A stretch of 64,000 nt of DNA from Bacillota bacterium (GCA_023405135.1 JAEXYZ010000119.1:1-64000), one strand, 5' to 3'. Positions 8,481 through 17,549 are shown, numbered from the stretch's first letter. The notes: generated by a model from the sequence alone, not told the origin. Program-made: numbers and translations.

Positions 8481-8807
8481 ATAGTAGAAGTGAAGAAAGG
8501 TCGACCAGTCTCTGGGACCATGTAGGAGTCCGTATTTAATACAGACCAACTTCGCACCCTTATTTGAATCAGTTTAGTATGTTGAGCCAAGAGATCGTGT
8601 ATAAGAAAATGGAATCGATAAGACACTGTGAAGACTTCTATGATTGGAAAAAAGGAGTAGATTTATATGAAAACATGTCATCACACTTGATGTAAGTAAA
8701 GGGAAAAGTACTACGTCATTTATGATGGGTATAAACATTGTGATCAAGTACGTGATTATGCACGACGCATTGCGGATTTAGCAATCTTCTACCCTCTCAA
8801 TTCATGA
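8481..8807 (+). mobile_element. Relic of an IS110-type insertion sequence (left end and start of transposase)
   Basis: About 185 bases of structured non-coding sequence with small dyads (for example GTATTTAATAC) precede a broken reading frame that starts like an IS110-family DEDD recombinase. In intact IS110 elements the region between the left end and the recombinase gene encodes the bridge RNA; this stretch has the right position and size to be its remnant. No right end was found, so the element is truncated. Boundaries are approximate. Confidence 0.4.
8667..8807 (+). pseudogene. IS110-family transposase, N-terminal fragment, frameshifted
   Basis: A good AAAAGGAG lies before ATG at 8667. 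The first frame stops after seven codons. In neighbouring frames the DNA reads HVITLDVSKGKS and then VIYDGYKHCDQVRDYARRIADLAI, which together match the start of IS110-family transposases, whose first catalytic Asp sits in the LDVSKGKS motif. At least two indels separate these pieces, and the remaining 350 or so residues are missing. It cannot be functional. Confidence 0.6.
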
Positions 8808-8848
8808 CTGTTTTCAGTTAATTTATTAAATCTATTAAAAGAAACAAC

Positions 8849-9257
8849 TTACTTATTTTCAAATTCTATTTTTAATGACGGAGTTTTAATATTAGCTGTC
8901 GCTAAATTTATAGTAAGTTCGAACTTACCTTTTGGTAATTTTTCTGCTGGTAATGTAATACTATGCTTTAGTGTTTCACCAGATTGTAAAATTACTTTTC
9001 TTCCTTGTTTTTCATCCTCGTCGTCTTATAAATCTTCCCTTCTATAGTCATCTATATTTTTATTATTTTCCATCGCTTCATCACTAGTGTTCTTTGTAAT
9101 ATGCTCAAAAGTTGCTTTTTCCAGCCTATTCACTTCAAATTGTAATTTTGCACCTTCATTAAAGTTTGGATTTTGGAATATCTAATAAAAAAATAATAAA
9201 GATTAAAATTAATAAAAGTATAGATGATGCCAAAAGTATTTTATTACTTTTCCTCAC
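8849..9257 (-). pseudogene. Membrane-anchored or secreted protein of unknown family, broken
   Basis: On the minus strand a GTG with AGGGG 8 bases upstream begins VRKSNKILLASSILLLILI, a typical N-terminal membrane anchor. The frame then breaks. It resumes one frame over as NPNFNEGAKLQFEVNRLEKA, hits an in-frame TAA after RREDL, and continues with KQGRKVILQSGETLKHSITL to KIEFENK. One frameshift and one nonsense codon therefore interrupt a protein of about 135 residues. The C-terminal half looks like a beta-rich extracellular domain; I recognise no family. Confidence 0.6.
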
Positions 9258-9370
9258 TTTAATTACCCCTATCTCTATAAAACGATATTTTTGGAGTATT
9301 ACTATCAGCATTTAGTTTAATGTTTAATCCTTTTTCATTTTGAGAAGAATGAGAAAACGAGGTGATAATA

Positions 9371-9667
9371 ATGAAAATTTTTTTAATTCTGGGGAGTATT
9401 GTTATACCAATGTTAATGGTAGTACTTCAAAGGAAATGGTGGAAGCTCCATATTTTCTTTAATTTAACAGCACTCATATACGCGCTTATTTTTGGCAATA
9501 TTGCCTCTATTGCAATATTTAACATAATAAAAGATAATAAAGTCTTCATGACCAATATTCATAGTGTGTTTTTAAATCCTTTTTTCTTAATTACTGGGGC
9601 TTATTTAGGATTATATCTGCTTTATACTATAATTTTGCGAACATTAAATGAATTTCAAAATAAATAA
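9371..9667 (+). CDS. Small hypothetical membrane protein
   Basis: 98 residues with three hydrophobic segments at about 2-20, 28-52 and 70-92 (MKIFLILGSIVIPMLMVVLQ, FFNLTALIYALIFGNIASIAIF, FFLITGAYLGLYLLYTIIL) joined by short basic or polar loops. GAGGTG lies 6 bases before the ATG at 9371; an in-frame GTG at 9362 overlaps that site. It is divergent from the broken gene at 8849-9257 and is the only intact gene in the decayed zone. The function is unknown. Confidence 0.6.
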   Translation: MKIFLILGSIVIPMLMVVLQRKWWKLHIFFNLTALIYALIFGNIASIAIFNIIKDNKVFMTNIHSVFLNPFFLITGAYLGLYLLYTIILRTLNEFQNK

Positions 9668-9727
9668 AGAAGAAATAACGGAAACTCCTCAGCTACTTTA
9701 TAATTTTACGCTTAACAGCCATTCATG

Positions 9728-9762
9728 AAGCAACTTCCTAAAAATGGCGGAAGTTACTTCTA
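9728..9762. repeat. Inverted repeat (hairpin)
   Basis: GAAGCAACTTCC and GGAAGTTACTTC form a 12-base stem with one mismatch and a roughly 10-base loop. No T-run follows on either strand, so it is not a classical terminator. It lies between convergent genes. Confidence 0.4.
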
Positions 9763-9782
9763 ATAAGTATTTAACTATTCTT

Positions 9783-10237
9783 CTATAAATCCTGAGATAA
9801 TCGAATCATATCCCTGCACTGAATACCCTTTTCAAAAATCTCTTCAGGATAATGCCGAATGAAAAAATCTATATCAATACTAGTTATTCTAAATCCGCAT
9901 TTTTGATAAAGAGCTAATTGGCCGATACTTGAATTTCCAGTGCCGACTTCTATCGTTCTGTCCTTTTGACTTAGCTACTTCAATTGCATTCATTATTAAT
10001 TGTTTTCCAATTCCCTTACCGTGCTCGGTTTCTATGACTGCAATATTCACCAACTCCACTGTTTCAGGTCTTGTCGGCAATAGTACATAAACCCCGATAA
10101 TTCGGCCTTCATTTTCTGCTACAAAGCACTCTCTCCTTTGTACATATTCCTCAACGATTTTCTTGAAGGGTCAGCTAATAACAATAAGTCCATTGGCCGA
10201 GCCTCATCTTTCCGCTTAACCACAATCTTAATGTGGG
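9783..10237 (-). pseudogene. GNAT-family N-acetyltransferase, two frameshifts
   Basis: Three frames on the minus strand give a recognisable GNAT. They read VVKRKDEARPMDLLLLADPS, then KIVEEYVQRRECFVAENEG running into IIGVYVLLPTRPETVELVNIAVIETEHGKGIGKQLIMNAI (the acetyl-CoA loop GKGIGKQL is clear), then EVGTGNSSIGQLALYQKCGF to the stop. Indels lie near 10170 and 9963. The start cannot be fixed. The longest intact piece (9889-10080) lacks both ends of the fold, so I call it broken. Confidence 0.7.
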
Positions 10238-10328
10238 TACTACCCTATTAATTCAAAAACGTACAGTCATCATTTATTCCACTTCATACAAACGATTGTG
10301 ATAGTTTTATTAATTCTATCCTTTACGT

Positions 10329-10460
10329 TTACCATTCTACAGATGAACTTGAAATACGTTTGACTCCCCGAATAGAAGCTATTTCTTCTACAAGTCTCTG
10401 CATAGCAAGGTTTTTTTGTTTAGCTTCTACCATTATGTCAAAGTCCTTTTTATTTTTATA
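10329..10460 (-). pseudogene. Possible fragment of an AsnC/Lrp-type ligand-binding domain
   Basis: An open minus-strand stretch reads [20 protein letters not shown] and ends [12 protein letters not shown] before a TAA. The pattern FDIMVEA...[18 protein letters not shown] resembles the last strand and helix of an AsnC/RAM-type domain. No start or ribosome binding site fits. It lies right upstream of the lepB stop on the same strand. This is a low-confidence remnant. Confidence 0.3.
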
Positions 10461-10465
10461 GTCGA

Positions 10466-11017
10466 TTAATTAAATAACTTTAAATGATTAATTGGAAAAA
10501 TTCTTAATTTCGATTCGCCTAGTAAGGAATCGATTGGAACAAGACCATAGTGTCGACTATCGGAGCTTCTTAATCGATTATCACCTAATACAAATAAATA
10601 GCCTTCAGGAACAACTTTTTCACCTGTAAGCTCCTCTAAAGTGAAATTTTCAGTAATCCGTTTTTGAAAAGGATTTTCCGAACTCCGATTGACATAAGGT
10701 TCTTCATATTCTTCTCCATTTATAATTAAAATATCATCTTTCATTTCAACTGAATCACCAGGAAGACCAATCACTCGTTTAATATAATATTCATCCTCAT
10801 ATGGTGCTTTAAAAACGACATGATCAAAACGATCAATCTCACTAATTTTACTAATAATAATTACATCTTCATTCTCATACGTAGGCATCATTGAAGCACC
10901 TTTAACAATTAGAGGAGAAAAGAGAAATTCTCGACAAATAAAAGCAATAACAATCCCAAAAAATATGACTAAAAGCCATGACAAAAAATCATTTTTGGAT
11001 TTTGAAACTTCATTCAC
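10466..11017 (-). CDS. lepB: Signal peptidase I
   Basis: 183 residues, the size of Bacillus SipS-type enzymes. One N-terminal membrane anchor ([22 protein letters not shown]) is followed by the catalytic Ser42 in GASMMPT and Lys80 in [12 protein letters not shown], with the conserved [14 protein letters not shown] box near the C-terminus. It cleaves signal peptides of exported proteins on the outer face of the membrane. The start is GTG with GGGAG 9 bases upstream. It stands alone; the downstream region holds only gene remnants. Confidence 0.93.
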   Translation of the reverse strand: MNEVSKSKNDFLSWLLVIFFGIVIAFICREFLFSPLIVKGASMMPTYENEDVIIISKISEIDRFDHVVFKAPYEDEYYIKRVIGLPGDSVEMKDDILIINGEEYEEPYVNRSSENPFQKRITENFTLEELTGEKVVPEGYLFVLGDNRLRSSDSRHYGLVPIDSLLGESKLRIFPINHLKLFN

Positions 11018-11102
11018 TATTTAATACTCCCTATCCTATTTATTTTTATAAATTATTACAATATGAAACTGTTCATTTAAGTTAGAAGTAAACGACTTTC
11101 TT

Positions 11103-11888
11103 TTAGTTTAACACAATATCCTTTAAAGCAATCCAAGTACGTTGCTGTTCGACTTGAACCGATACTGGGCGATCGTAAAATTCGGATAGATTGGATTCTG
11201 TTAGCAGCTCGTCCGATTTCCCACTGGCAAAAACATGCCCGTCTTTCAATAATAGCGTATGACTAAAACATGGCAATATTTCTTCCACATGATGTGTAAC
11301 ATAGATGAACGTTGGGCAATCTGGTTCAGTCGAAATTTTATCTATAAAATGAAGTAGTTCCTCGCGTGCTATAATATCTAATCCATTACACGGTTCATCA
11401 AAAATTAATATTTTTGGATTAGCCATTAACGCCCTTGCAATTAAAACTCTTTGACGCTCTCCTTGTGATAAAATGCCATATTGTGCATCTTGTAAATGGG
11501 GACAATTTAACAATTGTAAATAATGATGAGCTAGTTCTACATCCTTTTTCTCAACCGCTTCGTATAAACCGATTGACGCAAATTTTCCACTTAGAACGAT
11601 ACTTAGAACACTTTCAAAATCCTTAATTTGTTGCTGAAGCGAGTGACTTACTAATCCGATACTTTTTCGCAAATCAGGAATATATGTTTTTCCGAAGGTT
11701 TCACCTAAAACTTCTACTTTTCCTGTTGTTGGAAATAAATATCCATTAATTATATTTAATAAGGTAGTTTTTCCGGAACCATTTAGTCCTAGAATTGACC
11801 AATGTTCCCCCTTTTTAATCTCCCAATCTATATTTTTTAATATGTCCTTTTTATTACGTCGAACACATACATCTTGTAGTGAAATCAT
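11103..11888 (-). CDS. ABC transporter ATP-binding protein (YlmA/ModF-like)
   Basis: About 261 residues. Walker A GLNGSGKT at about 34-41, signature LSQGERQRV, Walker B ILIFDEPCNGLD and H-loop YVTHHVEE are complete. The GEHWSILGLNGSGKTTLLNIINGYLFPTTG pattern is typical of the YlmA/ModF group of soluble ABC ATPases, which often lack a linked permease; none is present here. The ATG before ISLQDV has GGGGG 7 bases upstream. A longer frame starting at 11921 would overlap the upstream GNAT gene and has no site. The function is unknown. Confidence 0.82.
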   Translation of the reverse strand: MISLQDVCVRRNKKDILKNIDWEIKKGEHWSILGLNGSGKTTLLNIINGYLFPTTGKVEVLGETFGKTYIPDLRKSIGLVSHSLQQQIKDFESVLSIVLSGKFASIGLYEAVEKKDVELAHHYLQLLNCPHLQDAQYGILSQGERQRVLIARALMANPKILIFDEPCNGLDIIAREELLHFIDKISTEPDCPTFIYVTHHVEEILPCFSHTLLLKDGHVFASGKSDELLTESNLSEFYDRPVSVQVEQQRTWIALKDIVLN

Positions 11889-11904
11889 TCCAAAACCCCC
11901 ATTT

Positions 11905-12471
11905 TTATAATAATCCCTCAATATGCTTTTTTACGACTGGCCATTCATCCAATGTTATACTATACATGACGGTATGTCTTGTTGAACCATCTTTTCTGAT
12001 CATATGATTACGAAGGGTACCTTCTTTTGTAGCACCGATTCTTTCAATTGCTTTTTGCGAACGACTATTTTCATGATCCGTTTTAATCTGAACCCTCTGC
12101 CAACCTAACGTTTCAAAACAATAAGTAAGCAATAAATATTTACAATTCGTATTTACAGCCGTTCTCCAATAACTAGGGGTTAGCCAAGTAAAACCTATTT
12201 CTCCTCTTTTATGATTGTTATGTATATCCATCAATCTAGTAGAACCAATAATTTGATTTGTTGATGAATCCAATATTACAAATGGCATTTCAGTACCTGT
12301 TTCTTTTACTTTCAAAGCATCCTTCACATATTTGAAAACATCTTCTTCGTTACGAATGGTAATTGACATGTGTGTCCAAATTTCTTTATGACAAGCGGCA
12401 GTAAAAATACCTTCTACATCTTCTAACTCCATCGGCTTTAACGTTACAATATGATTTTGCAGCTCCCCCAT
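11905..12471 (-). CDS. GNAT-family N-acetyltransferase (RimJ/RimL type)
   Basis: About 188 residues. HIVTLKPMELEDVEGIF, RGEIGFTWLTPSYWRTAVNTNCKYLLLTYCFETLGWQRVQIKTDHENSRSQKAIERIGATKEGTLRNHM is the usual RimJ/RimL-like core with the acetyl-CoA loop replaced by RTAVNTN, as seen in this subgroup. AGGAG lies 7 bases before the chosen ATG; seven extra N-terminal codons in the longer frame are not supported. It overlaps nothing and sits 16 bases before the ABC ATPase gene, so the two may be co-transcribed. The substrate is unknown. Confidence 0.83.
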   Translation of the reverse strand: MGELQNHIVTLKPMELEDVEGIFTAACHKEIWTHMSITIRNEEDVFKYVKDALKVKETGTEMPFVILDSSTNQIIGSTRLMDIHNNHKRGEIGFTWLTPSYWRTAVNTNCKYLLLTYCFETLGWQRVQIKTDHENSRSQKAIERIGATKEGTLRNHMIRKDGSTRHTVMYSITLDEWPVVKKHIEGLL

Positions 12472-12632
12472 ATTAACACTCCTAACGAACAACTTTGCTT
12501 TATTCTTATACTACCAAATTTAAGTGTACTGTTAAAAACAATAAATGTAGGAATTTATAAAATATTCTTAAAATCATTATATAAAAATACTAACAGCAGA
12601 TTTTCTTTTTTCATCATCTATTTATTAACATG

Positions 12633-12665
12633 CAAAAAAAGCCCATTCCAATTAAAGGAATGGAC
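12633..12665 (-). terminator. Terminator of the FMN reductase gene
   Basis: On the minus strand CCATTCC-TTTAATT-GGAATGG is followed by GCTTTTTTTG, 13 bases after the reductase stop. Confidence 0.85.
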
Positions 12666-12677
12666 TAGTTAAATCAT

Positions 12678-13286
12678 TTATTTATTTCGAACTGTTTTCA
12701 AAGCAGTGCTCCAAGATATAAGTTGATCTAGCATATCATTTACTGACTGAGATTGTACTTCTTTCGGTTTAAAATCTGTTCCATTTTCAAAATCAGTGAA
12801 TAATGATAATGCAGGGTGAACACGAACATCGGCAATGAGTAACTCTCCACAAATGCCACGTAAATGCTCAGCTGCACGGGCACCACCTACTGACCCGTAG
12901 CTTACGATACCAGCAGCTTTATTGTTCCATTCTTCACGTAGAAAATCTAATGCATTCTTTAATGCCCCTGTAATTGAATGGTTATATTCTTGGACGATAA
13001 ATACAAATCCATCACATTCGCTAACTTTAGAGGACCACCCTGCTGCACCAGATGCATCTCCACCTGGTTCACCAAGAAATGGTAATTTAAAATCGGCAAT
13101 GTCTATAATTTCATAAGTCGCGTCTCCTCGTTTATCAGCTACTTGCTTTACCCATTGCCCTACTTGTGGACTCAATCTTCCTTCACGTGTACTCCCTAAT
13201 ACGATACCAATTTTTAACATTTCTTTCCCTCCATTTTCTTCTGCGCCCTGATCATCACTACCAAATAATTTACTTAAAAAACCCAT
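12678..13286 (-). CDS. NADPH-dependent FMN reductase family flavoprotein
   Basis: 202 residues. The flavodoxin-like core begins at LKIGIVLGSTREGRLSPQVGQWV (phosphate loop GSTREGR), followed by FIVQEYNHSITGALKNALDFL and VSYGSVGGARAAEHLR, the typical FMN-binding loops of azoreductase/chromate-reductase-like proteins. The first 22 residues (GFLSKLFGSDDQGAEENGGK) are a hydrophilic extension not part of that core. Both the ATG at 13286 and the in-frame ATG at 13220 have a GGAGG at ideal distance, so two forms could be made. It is a single-gene unit with its own terminator. Confidence 0.87.
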   Translation of the reverse strand: MGFLSKLFGSDDQGAEENGGKEMLKIGIVLGSTREGRLSPQVGQWVKQVADKRGDATYEIIDIADFKLPFLGEPGGDASGAAGWSSKVSECDGFVFIVQEYNHSITGALKNALDFLREEWNNKAAGIVSYGSVGGARAAEHLRGICGELLIADVRVHPALSLFTDFENGTDFKPKEVQSQSVNDMLDQLISWSTALKTVRNK

Positions 13287-13456
13287 TATTTCGTCCTCCG
13301 AATTAAAGAACTATGGTAAACAATAATACTTTTTCCATGAAAGTAATAAAATATTCAAGGTATACAAGGGAAAAGGAGATTTTGATTATATCCTCTTCAA
13401 AAATTTACTTAAAAACATTCAACCTAAAAAATATTGTAATGAATCGTAGTATTTCT

Positions 13457-15371
13457 TTACTGAGACATTCTTAAAAGTACAATTTTTTGTAGTCTATTGA
13501 TTGTATCTTTAATACGCTCAAAGCCTGCAACTTCAGGTACTTTTTTCATTGCTACAACACTTTTATGATCTGTTGCATTTGCTAGTGACTCAAAAATTAA
13601 TAAATACTTCGCTAGTGTTTCATCTTCTAACACTGGTCGTTTTATTAACCTCACACTTTTATCTAATAAAAATCCAAGCTCTTGAATTGTATAAATAATC
13701 GGCCAATAATACTCTAATGCTTTTTTATTCTTTGGTATTTCACCTGTCGCTGTATCATAAATCGTCTTTAAATTACTTATATTCGTTTTCATTTTATTAA
13801 ATTCATTACTTTTACTATAATTTTCATTTGAGAAAAGTGCATAGAATACTTGGGCTTGGCTTCTTATCGTTTTTGAAATTAAATGTGGAAGGCTGCTCGA
13901 AGCTGATTTTCGACCTACAAACCAAACACCAATTAATCCAATAAGTACACCAATTAAAACATCGACGACACGTGCTGTAGCAAAATAAGAAAATGGTAAA
14001 TTATCAACCGAAACGACTTCTGCCATAATTAAAGAATTTGGTGTAAAAAATAATGCTGCTAAACTATAGTTTTTTACAATAAATAATTCCGTGATTAATG
14101 TTAATAGGAAAATTAATAACACGATAGTATAACCAGTTGGATGGAATGCAAGGATTAAACTTGCAATAATAATGCCAAAAATTGTTCCAACACTGCGTTG
14201 AATTGCACGATGAAATGTAGCTACTACTGTTGCTCCAGACATAACTGCTACACAGGAAAGAGGTATCCAAAACGATCTCGCAAAGTCAAACTCATATGCA
14301 ATAATTGCTGCTAAAAAGGTAAATGCACCAAATCTTAATGAATTAATAAAAATAATTGAGTTTTTATCGATTGCTCCTAAAATAATCCGTTTTCCTGAAG
14401 GAACCGTGATTTCAACTTCGCCTCTTATTTCACTATTTGATTTTAATAAACTTACCCTTGCCTCATTTATCTCCATAAATAGTAGTGCTGTTTTTTCATC
14501 CATTTCCTTTGGATGAGGCAAATGAATTTTTGCTTCATCTTCAATCGATTTTGCATTTAAAATGTGAATGATTGCCCTTAAAGATTGTCCCAATTTTACA
14601 GGAACTTTTTCTTTTTAATCGATAAACTGTTCAACGACATATACGAAGATTTTGTTTAAATAATTGTATAAAACTAATAAATGATAATATAAATTCACCG
14701 TTCTCCAAGGAAGAACCCCAGAGGCTAGTGTTCTTTCTGCTTCCTTTAACGTAGCCATTACCCGATGTTGATGCTCTTTTTCCTTGTCTGTTCCAATCGA
14801 ATCTAATAAATTTGCAAGCTCCAAATACACCTTTTTAATAATATTTTTTTCAAATGCATGTGGATTAAATAACGAGCCACTCATTGCAAGTAGCCAAGAA
14901 AATACTCCACCTAGAAATGCTAAGCCTGCTCGAACAAACGCTTCTCCTAGTTCTACAATCGGCATACCTGTTGTCATAGCAAAAATTAGAACGAAAAAAG
15001 CGCACCTGGACCGATGAACCGAAATACGCCAAAAATAAACGTTGCAATCGCACCAATAACACCCATCATAATGCCGTAACAATTGGATGGGGCGCTAATA
15101 TCGTTCCAAGGAATACAAAAGTCGTAATTGCAACTACTACCCATGTTAATTTTTTTGCTAAACGAACATAGGGCATTGGAAATGAGTATAGAAAGGCAAA
15201 GCCTCCAAACCCTGCAATTAATCCGAATTGTAAATTACCTAATAACAATCCAATACAAACCGGAAGCCCCGCTGCAATACCTGCTAAAACTGCCTTTAAC
15301 CAGGGGAACGGCTTTTTATTTACGATCATCGCTTCCATTAAGATTGATGGAATCTTTTTTGTTTTCCCCAT
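13457..15371 (-). pseudogene. FUSC-family membrane exporter, two frameshifts and one nonsense codon
   Basis: A protein of about 635 residues is split into three frames. The start (AAGGAG before ATG, then KPFPWLKAVLAGIAAGLPVC) is normal. A one-base loss at about 15066 moves the frame to MMGVIGAIATFIFGVFRFIG. A second indel at about 15000 leads to VLIFAMTTGMPIVELGEA. An in-frame TAA at 14615-14617 after VVEQFID interrupts the last part, which otherwise continues in the same frame to 13457. Repeated hydrophobic blocks plus cytoplasmic domains (FARSFWIPLSCVAVMSGATV) identify the FUSC/aromatic-acid-exporter type. Three independent lesions make a sequencing artefact unlikely. Confidence 0.75.
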
Positions 15372-15624
15372 TAAATTCTCTCCTTAAAAAATAAATAAAA
15401 AAGCTAATTTCATACTCTCCTATTACGTTTATCCATAAACAGATAAAATCGATTAGAGAGCGAAATTGCTTCAAGAGAAAATGTAATAAATCATCCAAAA
15501 GGAAGGATTTGCTATAATCATTATATCACTATTTTAATATACAAATTTCAAATAAACTTCAATGAGAAAAATATGTTAGAAATCATCTTTTAAATGTTAA
15601 AATAAAGAAAATGGAGGGAATTTT

Positions 15625-16140
15625 ATGGGACAACTCATTTATTCAGCATTACTCAAATATAAAGATTGGAAACTGTATTTAGCTGCAACTGATAAGGGAT
15701 TGTGCTTCGTTGGAACGCACCATTCTTCTTTTGAAGAATTAGAACAATGGTGCAAAAAACAATTTCCTTATTGTGAAATTGTAAAGAATCAAGAAAAGTT
15801 AAAGGGATATGAGAAAGAATTAATTGAATATTTCGAAGGTAAAAGAGAAGAATTTACTTTTTCTTTTGATATTAACGGTACTCCTTTTCAACAGAGTGTT
15901 TGGGAAGCGTTATGTAAAATTCCTTTTGGACAAAGTCAAAGCTATTCAGATATAGCAAATGCAATCAATAACCCAAAAGCAATCCGCGCAGTCGGAACAG
16001 CTATCGGTGCTAACCCAGTTGCAATCGTAATACCTTGTCACCGCGTCATTGGCAAAAACGGCACATTAACTGGATATAGTGGCGGTCTTGATGTAAAAGA
16101 AAAATTATTAGAGCTTGAGGGGATACAATTTAAAGCATAA
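15625..16140 (+). CDS. ogt: Methylated-DNA--protein-cysteine S-methyltransferase
   Basis: 171 residues. The active-site motif PCHRVIG carries the acceptor Cys138, and the DNA-binding region GTPFQQSVWEALCKIPFGQSQSYSDIANAI and RAVGTAIGANPVAIVIPCHR are complete. It removes alkyl groups from O6-alkylguanine by irreversible self-alkylation. GGAGGG lies 6 bases before the ATG. It stands alone on the plus strand between minus-strand genes. The N-terminal 80 residues are the poorly conserved ribonuclease-like domain typical of Ogt. Confidence 0.94.
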   Translation: MGQLIYSALLKYKDWKLYLAATDKGLCFVGTHHSSFEELEQWCKKQFPYCEIVKNQEKLKGYEKELIEYFEGKREEFTFSFDINGTPFQQSVWEALCKIPFGQSQSYSDIANAINNPKAIRAVGTAIGANPVAIVIPCHRVIGKNGTLTGYSGGLDVKEKLLELEGIQFKA

Positions 16141-16167
16141 AATGTACTTTAAATTCTCAACAATGTC

Positions 16168-16204
16168 TAAAAAAGCTGAACTAATTATTTTTATTAGTTC
16201 AGCT
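16168..16204 (-). terminator. Terminator on the minus strand, downstream of the DUF4064 gene
   Basis: AGCTGAACTAAT pairs with ATTAGTTCAGCT (12 bases) around a 7-base loop; on the minus strand it is followed by TTTTTT. It also lies just past ogt but lacks a T-run in that direction. Confidence 0.75.
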
Positions 16205-16269
16205 AAAAAACATTTATCCTCTTGTTTAAACAATATATCCATTTTCATCAGTTTGTTGAAGTGGTGCTT

Positions 16270-16683
16270 CTATTTTGTTTTTTTTGCGAAGCATAAAATT
16301 GCGGCAATAATTAGTAAAATACCTGCTAATGAAATTAAACCCGATGTAATAGCTGCAATAATAAAGAGGATTCCAGCTAGTTTTGGATTGCCATTTACTT
16401 TAACAGCACCAATTATAGCTAATATTATACTAATCACACCAAACACTACAAAAATCCAACCAAGATTACTAACGATTGTTACGAGATTTTGTGTCAACTC
16501 CATGCCTTCTTGTATTTCTGCATCGGTTAATCCTGAATCATAAAATGATTGTTCCACCCCAAATAGTGGATCATTTAAAATCATTTTGCTTCCTAAAATC
16601 ATTAGTATGATGATTCCAATAGATACAAAATTAAGTACAACCGAGATAATACTTAATACTTTTTCTGCCGTTCTTTTAATCAT
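16270..16683 (-). CDS. DUF4064-type membrane protein
   Basis: 137 residues. It begins MIKRTAEKVLSIISVVLNFV, the usual start of DUF4064 proteins, and has three or four hydrophobic segments at about 8-32, 70-92 and 98-132. Between the first two lies an acidic loop of about 35 residues (PLFGVEQSFYDSGLTDAEIQ) that would be extracellular. AGGAGGT lies 7 bases before the ATG. The function of the family is unknown. It is followed by a strong terminator and lies 12 bases from the ndt stop, so the two are probably one transcript. Confidence 0.75.
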   Translation of the reverse strand: MIKRTAEKVLSIISVVLNFVSIGIIILMILGSKMILNDPLFGVEQSFYDSGLTDAEIQEGMELTQNLVTIVSNLGWIFVVFGVISIILAIIGAVKVNGNPKLAGILFIIAAITSGLISLAGILLIIAAILCFAKKTK

Positions 16684-16695
16684 TAAACCTACCTC

Positions 16696-17172
16696 CTAAA
16701 GAATATTTTTTACATTTTCAACTACTTCTTCAATCGAGCTAACAATAATACCATTGCGTTTAATAATGCCAATCACAAATAAATTTCGATAAATAAATTG
16801 ATTTTCTGTCCCATCTTCAATTAATGCATTAATTTTTTGTTTGTTATCCCGACCAAGTTGCCGAACGTCAGAGAACAAAGCTACTATCGGGCGATTGTAA
16901 GTAGAAAAGACACCGATTTCTGCTGCAACACCCGAATCCACTTCTATCCCATCAAGAACCGCAATTAACACATCACTATCTTGCAGTTCCTCCATATCTG
17001 CCTGTGCAATTGCTAAACTATTAGCAAATGCTTGTTTATCGTTAATTGCATCATTTTCTTGTGGTACGTATAAATCAATTGTCGGAATTGCCTCTCGAAG
17101 TTCCCTTGCTAGTTTTTCATTTACTAAACGATCTCCTATTGAAAATAATCCATTTGCTAAATATGCCTTCAT
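16696..17172 (-). CDS. Nucleoside 2-deoxyribosyltransferase
   Basis: 158 residues. The YLANGLFSIGDRLVN start and the motif DGIEVDSGVAAEIG (Asp74, Glu85) are those of NDT enzymes; the Glu is the nucleophile attacking the deoxyribose C1'. They exchange purine or pyrimidine bases between deoxynucleosides in salvage. LGRDNKQKIN and ENQFIYRNLFVIG are other family stretches. The ATG is preceded by AAAGGCGG. It lies downstream of the crcB pair on the same strand, with a 32-base gap. Confidence 0.88.
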   Translation of the reverse strand: MKAYLANGLFSIGDRLVNEKLARELREAIPTIDLYVPQENDAINDKQAFANSLAIAQADMEELQDSDVLIAVLDGIEVDSGVAAEIGVFSTYNRPIVALFSDVRQLGRDNKQKINALIEDGTENQFIYRNLFVIGIIKRNGIIVSSIEEVVENVKNIL

Positions 17173-17204
17173 GTTAAAACCGCCTTTTATTTATGTATTC
17201 GTTA

Positions 17205-17549
17205 TTAAAATAGCCAACCAATCCAAAAGAAAGCTAAGCCACCTACTAAATTAATAGCTACATACAAGATCGCTTTCTTCCATTGCTTATTATCTATTAA
17301 ATTTACAAAATCGAATGAAAATGTAGAAAATGTTGTAAAAGCACCGAGTATGCCTATTGCTATAAATGAAATAATATTTGATTGTTCTATCATTAATTGA
17401 CTAGTAATACCGAGAAAAAATGATCCTAATAAATTTACAATAACTGTTGCCCAATAAGTTGAAAACTTCATTTTAGCAATTATTTGTTGAACACCATATC
17501 TAATACTAGCACCGATTCCTCCTCCAAGGGCAACCATTAACCATTCCAT
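17205..17549 (-). CDS. crcB: Fluoride channel subunit CrcB/Fluc (second copy)
   Basis: 114 residues with four hydrophobic segments. GGGIGASIRYGVQQII, VNLLGSFFLG and GILGAFTTFSTFSFDFV are the Fluc motifs: the conserved Asn in the pore helix and the phenylalanine/threonine track in the third helix. Fluc channels are antiparallel dimers that let fluoride leave the cell. In many Bacillales two adjacent genes give a heterodimer, and the 13-base overlap with the other copy fits this. No fluoride riboswitch was recognised upstream. Confidence 0.93.
   Translation of the reverse strand: MEWLMVALGGGIGASIRYGVQQIIAKMKFSTYWATVIVNLLGSFFLGITSQLMIEQSNIISFIAIGILGAFTTFSTFSFDFVNLIDNKQWKKAILYVAINLVGGLAFFWIGWLF

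Noticed and set aside
16174..16204. Terminator for ogt
   Set aside because: The hairpin lacks a T-run on the plus strand; it fits the minus-strand gene instead.
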